From assembly GCA_041664345.1 (NCBI GenBank), contig JBAYKX010000015.1, positions 37,176 through 101,175 on the forward strand: a stretch of DNA of 64,000 bases. Direction: 5' to 3'. Within the stretch, counting starts at the first letter, position 1. Every line of letters starts with the position of its first letter. Origin of the DNA: GWE2-40-63 sp041664345 (GTDB lineage Bacteria; Bacteroidota; Bacteroidia; Bacteroidales; SZUA-534). The notes under the pieces were generated by a model that was not told where the DNA came from, did no database searches, and saw only the letters and a list, made by a program, of their open reading frames with translations. Positions 56,857 to 64,000 of this stretch are shown here, one piece after another. The position numbers and the translations under genes are program-made.

Positions 56857-57984
56857 TCATTTCGCCAATACCTCCAACTGTTCAATTTCGTTTATTAGCA
56901 ATTCGGCATTCCTGGCATTATTAAAATGCCTTGAAAGCACCTCTTTCCTAACAATCAAATCCTTATCTTCGAAAGGCAGCGAACGGATTTTATTTGCCTT
57001 TTCAATGAATTCTTTTGGGGTATTGGCAATATGGCAAAGCTGCTCCAAACCAGTACCATTGACCATTGCAGAATTCACTAAGCAATGACGACCTTCAAAC
57101 AACGAAGTTATGAGCTTGAGTTTTATACCGGTTGGTTGAAAAGTTGACAAAATGTGGATGTGGGCATCAGCCAACAGCGTGTTCATTTCTTTGTGTGTAG
57201 GATTGGCCACTACCGAAAAGTGCTTTGAATCTTTTAAAGTTTTGAGGATTTCATCCGATGGGTTTCTTCCTGCAAAAATCAAATTCAAATTTTCATTTTT
57301 AAAGGTGCGCATTAGGAATAAAACCGCTTCAATGTTTTCGCGAACCGACAAATCGCCATGATAAAGCGCAAAATTACTGGAACCAATAGAACATTTTACC
57401 TCGGTATTTGGGTGGAACGGAGGCAAATAAAAAGTTTTTCCATATTTTGAGGCAAAATAGCGGGTGTCATTGGGCGATATAGAAGCAATAGCCGTAGCCT
57501 GTATTAAAATGGACTCATATTTTTGAAGTCGGTGAGCTTCGGTTTGATAGTAAAACTTTTTAACTAGTGATTTTTCATGAACTGCCAAAAGCCGATAATA
57601 ATCGTGTTCAATGTTGTGGGTTCTGACTATCTTAATCCGCTGTTGAAGTGAAGGATGGTTCAGGTAATAGGTTGTATGCAGACCTTCAAAGAGTATCGGA
57701 AAATCATTAGTTTTAAGGCTTTCCAATAGTTCAACATCACATCGTGAATTGACAATGTAAGGTTTTTTACTAAACGACCTGCTTATTGATGTTTTCCGAG
57801 GGTAATACCTAACCGATGCTGTAATTCGTTCCAGTTCCGGTTGTGGCCCTCTTCCATAATCAAAAAAATGAAGGTGTACCCGAATGCCGGCATCGGATAA
57901 TGCTTTTATTTTGTAAAAAATATCGATAACCCCGCCATAATTGGCCGGAAAAGGAACATTCAAACTAATGACATTGATTTCCAA
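56857..57984 (-). CDS. Glycosyltransferase of the GT-B type (GT4-like)
   Basis: A 375-residue transferase with the N-domain opening NVISLNVPFPANYGGVIDIFYKIKALSDAGI typical of GT4-like enzymes, an acceptor-side segment FEGLHTTYYL, and a C-domain with FALYHGDLSVRENIEAVLFL, LIFAGRNPS and HILSTFQPTGIKLKLITSLFEGR. The usual E-x7-E is poorly kept (in TGIKLKLITSLFEGR). Found alone rather than in a glycan cluster. Sugar donor and acceptor are unknown. The 788-nt gap upstream contains palindromes. Confidence 0.78.
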   Translation of the reverse strand: MEINVISLNVPFPANYGGVIDIFYKIKALSDAGIRVHLHFFDYGRGPQPELERITASVRYYPRKTSISRSFSKKPYIVNSRCDVELLESLKTNDFPILFEGLHTTYYLNHPSLQQRIKIVRTHNIEHDYYRLLAVHEKSLVKKFYYQTEAHRLQKYESILIQATAIASISPNDTRYFASKYGKTFYLPPFHPNTEVKCSIGSSNFALYHGDLSVRENIEAVLFLMRTFKNENLNLIFAGRNPSDEILKTLKDSKHFSVVANPTHKEMNTLLADAHIHILSTFQPTGIKLKLITSLFEGRHCLVNSAMVNGTGLEQLCHIANTPKEFIEKANKIRSLPFEDKDLIVRKEVLSRHFNNARNAELLINEIEQLEVLAK

Positions 57985-58210
57985 TGTATTTTTTATTTGT
58001 TATAAAGCAAAGATAAACAAATAGTTGAAACGTGCATCCTAAATGATTGATTTTGGTTAATTCCTTTTTTGAGGTGCTGCACATATCTATCTTCTTTCCA
58101 AATATTTCCCATATCCAATTTCAGGATTGCTATCTTGTGCAAATGCTCGATAAGAATGGTGCGGTGGCCTGACAAAACTGCGGGTGGGCGGAACCATTGT
58201 TTTGTCTAGT

Positions 58211-58253
58211 CCCGAGGCCTCGGGGTTGTTACTTTTTCATCATGGAAAAAGTA
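58211..58253. repeat. Palindromic repeat unit in a non-coding region
   Basis: CCCGAGGCCTCGGG (58211-58224, perfect palindrome) and TACTTTTTC/GAAAAAGTA arms (58230-58253) occur next to each other in the 788-nt gap 57985-58772. The gap has no supported gene; GC-rich patches at about 58141-58253 and 58495-58610 look like remnants of a dispersed element. Confidence 0.5.
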
Positions 58254-58772
58254 AGGAATAATTATTTAGATTACATTCAAGCCACAAATTTAACTTTCAC
58301 TGAAATTAAACTTGGGCACAACTAATATTTTTTTCTTTGTTCTTTTATTTATATGTACTTTATTTTAATAGTATTCATGAAGGTTTCACTGCGTTCCTAG
58401 ATGAAAAGAACCAACTTAGCCAAAGGCGTTTTTACGAACACCAAAAAATATTATAATTGTAAGTAACAATCACCACGATTTTCGAATTTAACGCTTTATA
58501 CCCACAAGCCCACCTGCTTAGCTATAAAACGCTTAATTATCTTCGCTTAGCCATTGGGGTCCGCACCATATCGCGGGGAGTCCTCACACACGGCGATCGA
58601 TATTTTTCAATTTCAGAAAATAATGAAAATTTGCAATTTAAATATCCAACACCTCAAAATTTACTTTAATAAAAATAAACATTGTGAGAAAATAGAAAAA
58701 TTTCGTTAAACAAAAAAAAACTAAAAACGTTTCATAAGCGCTAATTGATTTGTATATAAAAAAAATATAATA

Positions 58773-60074
58773 ATGGCAAGATTTGAGTTAAAAATGCCCA
58801 AGCTTGGTGAAAGCGTACAGGAAGCCACTATTACCAAATGGATGGTTGGTGTGGGAAATAACGTTGAAGAGGATGATAATTTACTGGAAATTGCCACCGA
58901 TAAGGTAGATTCTGAGCTGCCATCGCCTGTTGAAGGCAAAATAATTGAAATCCGTTATCCCGTGAATTCTTTAGTTCCGGTTGGTGAAGTAATTGCAATT
59001 ATTGAAACGAATGAAGGAGATAACAGTAACCCAGAACCGGAAAAAAAAGGCACCGACAATTTGCCTGTGGCTCCAGCTAGTGAAACTAAAACCGTTAATC
59101 TGGTAAATTCTTTGGATGCTCTGAATAATGAAACCGGTAAATTTTTCTCACCTCTGGTAAAAAACATTGCCCAAAAGGAAAACCTTACTTTAGAGGAATT
59201 GACAAGTATCAGCGGAAGCGGAAGAGAAGGAAGAGTATCAAAAAATGATATTTTGGGTTATTTGCAAAACAGGGGCTCAAAAAAAATTACAAATGCGAAC
59301 GAAAAAAGTAATTTGAGTTCAGCTCCTATTTCTGAAAAGCCATTGGTAGCGATTAACATTTTGCCTGGCGATGAAATAATAGAGATGGATCGCATGCGGA
59401 AACTCATTGCTCAGTATATGGTGAATAGTGTGCGGGTTTCGCCCCATGTTACTACAATGGTTGAAGTGGATATGACTAACGTGGTGTTATGGCGAAATAG
59501 AGTGAAAGATTCGTTTGAAAAACGCGAAAAAACCAAACTTACTTTTATGCCCATTTTCGCAGAAGCAGTAGCCAAAGCATTGCGCGATTATCCGATGGTA
59601 AATTCACAAGTTGATGGTGAACGGATTGTGCTTAAAAAAGCAATCAATGTGGGTTTGGCAGTGGCATTGCCATCAGGAAATTTAATTGTTCCGGTAATTA
59701 AAAACACCGATAAATTGAATTTGAGTGGTTTAGCTAGTGAAATAAACCGAATGGCAGAAGCCGCCAGAAACAATAAGCTTACTCCCGATGAAATAAGCGG
59801 TGGCACGTTTACCATAACCAATTTTGGTTCCTTTAAGAATGTAATGGGAACTCCCATTATTAATCAACCCGAAGTAGCCATTTTAGCAACCGGAAGTATT
59901 GAAAAGAAACCAGCAGTTATAGAAGCTCCTACTGGCGATATGATTGCTATCCGGCATAAAATGTTCCTATCCTTGTCCTACGATCATAGGGTAGTTGATG
60001 GAATGCTTGGAGGTATGTTTTTGCGCAAAATTGCCGATTATCTGGAAGCATTTGATACCAAACGGGAAGCTTAA
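58773..60074 (+). CDS. Dihydrolipoamide acyltransferase (E2) of a 2-oxoacid dehydrogenase
   Basis: A 433-residue E2: lipoyl domain (1-80) with lipoyl-lysine K44 in ATDKVDSELP, a linker, an E3-binding domain (about 128-165, SPLVKNIAQKENLTLEELTS and GREGRVSKNDILGYL), and the catalytic domain ending SYDHRVVDGM (catalytic H). It forms the core and passes acyl groups to CoA. The E1 gene starts 63 nt after its stop. In Bacteroidota this pairing is usually the branched-chain or pyruvate type; which substrate is used is not set by sequence. Confidence 0.9.
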   Translation: MARFELKMPKLGESVQEATITKWMVGVGNNVEEDDNLLEIATDKVDSELPSPVEGKIIEIRYPVNSLVPVGEVIAIIETNEGDNSNPEPEKKGTDNLPVAPASETKTVNLVNSLDALNNETGKFFSPLVKNIAQKENLTLEELTSISGSGREGRVSKNDILGYLQNRGSKKITNANEKSNLSSAPISEKPLVAINILPGDEIIEMDRMRKLIAQYMVNSVRVSPHVTTMVEVDMTNVVLWRNRVKDSFEKREKTKLTFMPIFAEAVAKALRDYPMVNSQVDGERIVLKKAINVGLAVALPSGNLIVPVIKNTDKLNLSGLASEINRMAEAARNNKLTPDEISGGTFTITNFGSFKNVMGTPIINQPEVAILATGSIEKKPAVIEAPTGDMIAIRHKMFLSLSYDHRVVDGMLGGMFLRKIADYLEAFDTKREA

Positions 60075-60136
60075 CTGGACATAATTCAAAATAAAAAGTC
60101 AAAAAAAAAAAGTATAACACTTAAAAGTCAAATATA

Positions 60137-62179
60137 ATGTCAGGAAACAATAAGTATCATATAAAAAAAACAGATAAAGAAACTTTGCGTAAATGGTTTC
60201 ATTTAATGACACTGGGGCGGGCAATTGATAATAAAGCACCTAATTATTTAAAACAGGCCATTGGTTGGTCGTATCATGCACCTTTTGCTGGCCATGATGG
60301 AATTCAGCTGGCTATTGGTCAGATATTTAACAAAGAAACCGATCATCTTTTTCCTTATTACCGCGATATGTTGACCGCTATTTCGGATGGTTTAACAGCT
60401 ACCGAGACCATCCTGAATGGAATATCGAAAGCCACCGATGTGGCTGGTGGAGGCCGGCACATGAGCAATCACTTTGCAAAACCGGAATGGAATATACACA
60501 ATGTATCGTCGAGCACCGGAAACCATACTTTACATGCTGTGGGCGTTGCCCGCGGTATGAAAAAATACAACCATAAAGGAATCAGCATCAGTTCTCAAGG
60601 TGAATCTTCGGTATCGGAAGGGTATGTTTATGAAGCCATTAACGGGGCATCAACCGAAAAACTTCCTGTACTTTTTGTATTTCAGGATAACGGTTACGGT
60701 ATTTCGGTTCCAAAAAAGGATCAAACTGCTAACCGGAAAGTGGCTAATAATTTTACCGGGATGAAAAACCTGAAAATTTATCATTGCAATGGCAAAGATG
60801 TGTTTGATTCGATGAATACAATGGAAGAGGCAAAACAATGGATTTTGGATAACCAGATGCCGGCTATTGTTCAGGCTAATTGTGTGCGGATGCATTCACA
60901 TTCTAATTCCGACCGGCATGAATTGTACCGCGATGAAGAGGAGCGTAATTATGTTCAGGATTACGACCCATTGGCAAAATATCGCAGGTTGTTGATTCGA
61001 TATGAACGATTCACGGAACAGGAATTGGTTGAAATTGAAAGTCAGGTTAAAGAAGAAGTAAAAAAAGCCCACAAAGAGGCTATGGCTGCTCCGGATCCGG
61101 ATCCAGCCACTATTTTTGATTTTGTTTCCCCGGCTCCTTATTCTGCTGATAAATATCCGGATGGTTTGGATGATTACCAAGGAGAAAACAAGAAGCTAAT
61201 TGAAGGAATTAATGAAACCATGAAAGCAGAATTTCGGTTGAATCCCGATACCTTTTTATGGGGACAAGATATTGCCAATAAAGAAAAGGGCGGAATTTTT
61301 AATGTGTCGAAAGGGATGCAGCAGGAATTTGGAATAGAGCGGATTTTTAATGCACCCATTGCTGAAGATTTTATCACGGGGACTGCCAATGGTATGAGCC
61401 GCTTCAGCGATAAAATAAGGATTGTTGTGGAAGGTGCCGAGTTTGCCGACTATTTTTGGCCTGCCATGGAACAATATGTTGATTCAAGCCATGATTACTG
61501 GCGCTCGAATGGACAATTTACCCCAAATGTGACTATCCGTTTGGCATCGGGTGGATATATTGGGGGCGGTTTATACCATTCGCAAAATATTGAAGGGGCG
61601 CTGGCATCAATTCCCGGAGTTCGTATCGTTTATCCATCGTATGCCGATGATGCTGCCGGATTGATGCGCAGCAGTTTACGTTCGCGAGGAATGACGTTGT
61701 TTTTGGAACCTAAAGCTTTGTATAACGATCCTATTTCCTCTGCTGCCTTTCCAGATGATTATGAAGTACCCTTTGGAAAAGCACGCATCCGTAAACAGGG
61801 AACTGACTTAACCATTGTAACTTATGGCAATACCACCCACATGTGTATGGAGGTGGCAAAGAAATTGGAAGAAGAGAAAGGAATTCACGCAGAAGTAATT
61901 GACTTGCGTTCAATAGTTCCGCTTGATGTGGAAACTATACTTGAATCGGTTAAGAAAACCGGAAAAGTACTGGTAGTGCATGAAGACAAAGTTTTTGGAG
62001 GTTTTGGTGGCGAAGTGGCTGCAATTATTACCGAAAAAGCTTTTGAATGGCTAGATGGTCCGGTTAAAAGGGTTGGTTCCACATTTACCCCTGTAGGTTT
62101 TAACCGCATTCTTGAAAAAGCCATTTTACCCAATGCGGATAAAATATATGCAGCAGCAACCGATTTAATTGAATATTAA
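60137..62179 (+). CDS. Fused E1 alpha-beta subunit of a 2-oxoacid dehydrogenase
   Basis: A 680-residue ThDP enzyme. E1 alpha spans about 1-330 (GGGRHMSNHFA, SQGESSVSEGYVYEAINGAS, FQDNGYGIS) and E1 beta about 350-680 (NAPIAEDFITGTANGMS, YPSYADDAAGLMRSS, VIDLRSIVPLDVETI, HEDKVFGGFGGEVAA). The usual GDG ThDP/Mg motif reads QGE, a variant also seen in fused E1 proteins I recall. Oxidatively decarboxylates pyruvate or branched-chain 2-oxoacids and loads the neighbouring E2. No E3 gene nearby. Confidence 0.9.
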   Translation: MSGNNKYHIKKTDKETLRKWFHLMTLGRAIDNKAPNYLKQAIGWSYHAPFAGHDGIQLAIGQIFNKETDHLFPYYRDMLTAISDGLTATETILNGISKATDVAGGGRHMSNHFAKPEWNIHNVSSSTGNHTLHAVGVARGMKKYNHKGISISSQGESSVSEGYVYEAINGASTEKLPVLFVFQDNGYGISVPKKDQTANRKVANNFTGMKNLKIYHCNGKDVFDSMNTMEEAKQWILDNQMPAIVQANCVRMHSHSNSDRHELYRDEEERNYVQDYDPLAKYRRLLIRYERFTEQELVEIESQVKEEVKKAHKEAMAAPDPDPATIFDFVSPAPYSADKYPDGLDDYQGENKKLIEGINETMKAEFRLNPDTFLWGQDIANKEKGGIFNVSKGMQQEFGIERIFNAPIAEDFITGTANGMSRFSDKIRIVVEGAEFADYFWPAMEQYVDSSHDYWRSNGQFTPNVTIRLASGGYIGGGLYHSQNIEGALASIPGVRIVYPSYADDAAGLMRSSLRSRGMTLFLEPKALYNDPISSAAFPDDYEVPFGKARIRKQGTDLTIVTYGNTTHMCMEVAKKLEEEKGIHAEVIDLRSIVPLDVETILESVKKTGKVLVVHEDKVFGGFGGEVAAIITEKAFEWLDGPVKRVGSTFTPVGFNRILEKAILPNADKIYAAATDLIEY

Positions 62180-62256
62180 TTCAAGGAGTTTGTTTCTCTT
62201 TTTTACAAAACAAAAACACATTTTTATTGTTAAATTTTTGAACGATTAATTTTAAA

Positions 62257-62763
62257 ATGAAAAAGTTAGCATTATTATACAGTTTCAATACTCAAAAAAC
62301 ATCCAGAGCAGCTAAATTAATTCAGGAAGAATTTGGTGGTGTGCTGGAAGAAGTAAATGTAGAAGAAATTAATGTAAAGAAATTTATGGCTTTCGAAAAA
62401 TACATTTTAGGAGTACCAACCTGGTTTGATGGAGAATTACCCAATTATTGGGATGAGTTTTTACCTGATTTAGAAGAGTTAGATTTGAATGGTAAAACCT
62501 TTGCCTTATATGGAGCCGGAGACCAGAAGGGGTATCCCGAAAATTATGTGGATGCGATTGGATTATTGGCAAATTTAATTGAAGAAAGAGGAGGTAAATT
62601 GATTGGCTTCGTTTCCACTGATGGTTATGAATTTGAAAGTAGTAAAGCCGTGCGTGGTAAAAATTTTTGCGGATTGGCTCTCGATTTTGAGAATCAGGCA
62701 CGTTTGGTAAAACCAAGAATAGCTAAATGGGTGGAACAATTGAAGAAGGAGTTTGTCAATTAA
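62257..62763 (+). CDS. fldA: Short-chain flavodoxin
   Basis: A 168-residue FMN electron carrier. Signature segments are intact: phosphate loop YSFNTQKT, W-loop PTWFDGELPNYWDEF, GDQKGYPENYVDA and GYEFESSKAVRG. Flavodoxins replace ferredoxin under low iron; the flavoprotein at 1129-1812 is a possible reductase. Its stop codon is the first copy of a heptamer repeat (CAATTAA). It lies 77 nt after the E1 gene and may be cotranscribed. Confidence 0.93.
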   Translation: MKKLALLYSFNTQKTSRAAKLIQEEFGGVLEEVNVEEINVKKFMAFEKYILGVPTWFDGELPNYWDEFLPDLEELDLNGKTFALYGAGDQKGYPENYVDAIGLLANLIEERGGKLIGFVSTDGYEFESSKAVRGKNFCGLALDFENQARLVKPRIAKWVEQLKKEFVN

Positions 62764-62832
62764 CAATTAGCAATTAACAATTAGCAATTAACAATTTGCA
62801 ATTTAACACTTTAGCAATTTAGCAATTCAACC
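62757..62832. repeat. 7-nt-period degenerate tandem array 4
   Basis: CAATTAA, CAATTAG and CAATTTG units, starting inside the last two codons of fldA: the first unit (62757-62763) contains the penultimate codon and the TAA stop. The register loosens to 8 nt at the 3' end. Lies between co-directional fldA and the DHODH-like gene. Confidence 0.85.
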
Positions 62833-62906
62833 AAATAATAATCTGACAATCGAATAAAGAGTGTAAAAACTATATCATATTAACCAAAACAAACGGAGGA
62901 CAAGTT

Positions 62907-63920
62907 ATGGCAAACCTAAAGACCACTTACATGGGGATTGGACTAAAAAACCCGATTATCGTTGGGGCAAACAATCTCATTACCGATTTAAAAAATGCCA
63001 AAGCTATTGAAGAAGCGGGTGCAGCGGCAATTGTTTACAAATCGTTGTTCGAGGAGCAGATCCAGTTGGAAAGTTATGAAATGGACATGCAAATGGAAGC
63101 CTACAATGAACGGAATGCCGAAATGACCACACTATTCCCTGAAATGGACCATGCCGGGCCCAAAGAGTTTTTAATGAACCTAAAAAAAATAAAACAAGGT
63201 CTTAGCATCCCTGTTTTTGGCAGTTTGAATTGTGTAAACCGCGAAACATGGGTAGTTTGGGCCAAAGAAATTGAACAAACGGGTGTTGATGGCCTTGAAC
63301 TCAATTTTTATCACGTGCCATACGATTTTAACATGGAGGAAGGGGTTATTATTGAAGAGCAAATCAGCATTGCCAAAGAAGTTGTGAAGGCGTTGAAAAT
63401 TCCTGTTGCTGTGAAATTGAGTCCCTTTTATACCAATCCTTTGAATTTTATTCACAGACTTGATGCCGTTGGAGTTAAGGCCGTTGTAATGTTCAACAGC
63501 TTGTTCCAGCCCGATATTGATACCAAAAACCTGAAACTGGTTTTCAAATACAAATTCAGCCACGAAGAGGATAACCGACTGCCTTTGCGCTATACCGGTT
63601 TGGCTTATGGCCATTTAAAAGCCAATATTTGCACCAGCCGCGGCATATTTACCGGAACCGATGTAACCAAGATGATTTTAGCCGGGGCCGATTCCATTCA
63701 AATGGTAAGTGACATTTATAAGAATGGTTTTGGGGCAATAACAAAAGCCTTGGAAGAATTGGAAGGATGGATGAAAGAGAAAAACTTTAAAACACTCTCC
63801 GAATTCCGTGGTAAAATATCAAAATCGAATATCCGTAGTCCATTTGCCTATCGAAGAGCTCAGTATATTGACATTCTTTTGCATTCCGATGATGTGTTAA
63901 AAGAACATTCGTTACACTAA
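62907..63920 (+). CDS. Dihydroorotate dehydrogenase-like flavoprotein
   Basis: A 337-residue TIM-barrel flavoprotein. GLKNPIIVGANNL, AAIVYKSLFEEQI, FGSLNC, GLELNFYHVP, VAVKLSPF and AGADSIQMVSDIYKNG follow the DHODH/FMN order, but the PyrD active-site strand (NxSCPN) is replaced by NFYHVP, so it belongs to the 'DHODH-like' group and not to true PyrD, which is at 15287. A GGAGG ribosome site precedes the ATG. Substrate unknown; a role with flavodoxin is possible from position. Confidence 0.82.
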   Translation: MANLKTTYMGIGLKNPIIVGANNLITDLKNAKAIEEAGAAAIVYKSLFEEQIQLESYEMDMQMEAYNERNAEMTTLFPEMDHAGPKEFLMNLKKIKQGLSIPVFGSLNCVNRETWVVWAKEIEQTGVDGLELNFYHVPYDFNMEEGVIIEEQISIAKEVVKALKIPVAVKLSPFYTNPLNFIHRLDAVGVKAVVMFNSLFQPDIDTKNLKLVFKYKFSHEEDNRLPLRYTGLAYGHLKANICTSRGIFTGTDVTKMILAGADSIQMVSDIYKNGFGAITKALEELEGWMKEKNFKTLSEFRGKISKSNIRSPFAYRRAQYIDILLHSDDVLKEHSLH

Positions 63921-64000
63921 TTTTAAATTATTAAAAATAGTAAAGCCGCGGGTTTAAAATCGAGGCTACTGAAAAAGTCCCAAGTGTCAGAATGTTAATA

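Overview
The window is a low-GC chromosomal segment from a member of the Bacteroidota, probably an environmental, respiring Bacteroidia rather than a strict gut fermenter. The evidence is the Bacteroidota-type primary sigma factor, two secreted proteins with type IX secretion (T9SS) C-terminal signals, an Omp28-like lipoprotein, several promoters of the Bacteroidota form (TTTG, about 19 nt, TAnnTTTG), a RprXY-like two-component pair, an oxidative TCA operon and a quinone-type PyrD. Species cannot be named from this sequence. No rRNA, tRNA or CRISPR array was seen.

Layout. 1-4650: leftward genes for a MiaB-family methylthiotransferase (cut by the window edge), an FAD/NAD(P)H oxidoreductase, a cytosolic M49 peptidase and the MntP Mn exporter. 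4905-10074: a rightward envelope cluster (TlpA thioredoxin, outer-membrane barrel, Omp28 lipoprotein, two paralogous T9SS cargo proteins). 10127-16321: YqaA-like membrane protein, CBM9-like lipoprotein, a GT81-type glycosyltransferase with glycerate kinase, an autoregulated-looking XRE regulator, and PyrD. 16590-21216: an accessory patch with a beta-propeller gene fragment, an IS1595-type transposase relic, a sugar O-methyltransferase, two tandem BNR-repeat genes (one broken) and a truncated rhuM. Much of it is bracketed by inverted IS-like ends. 21227-30607: RprXY-like regulators, a candidate sRNA, an LRR protein, a 243-bp MITE-like element and a TPR/barrel pair. 30765-43567: gyrB, a Sia-type partner-switch module (two SpoIIE-type phosphatases facing a tandem SiaB kinase and SiaC), dapF, htrA, rpoD, uvrB. 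43579-49489: EEP-family hydrolase, two unknown genes, a 35-residue membrane micropeptide and a DEAD-box helicase. 50110-54977: acn-icd-gltA. 55270-63920: nth, Fic, glycosyltransferase, E2 and fused E1 of a 2-oxoacid dehydrogenase, flavodoxin, and a DHODH-like protein.

Most notable observations: (1) four intergenic arrays with a strict 7-nt period but different unit sequences, each lying between co-directional genes, three of them starting at the upstream stop codon; (2) single-base lesions at the 5' ends of both acn and gltA in the same operon; (3) the partner-switch module with a duplicated kinase and no SiaD; (4) a 4-kb patch bounded by inverted IS ends, with a related short non-autonomous element nearby; (5) an envelope redox/T9SS gene cluster; (6) several small regulatory structures: an XRE operator triplet, twin palindromes in the histidine-kinase leader, an attenuator-like rpoD leader and a strongly SD-led micropeptide.
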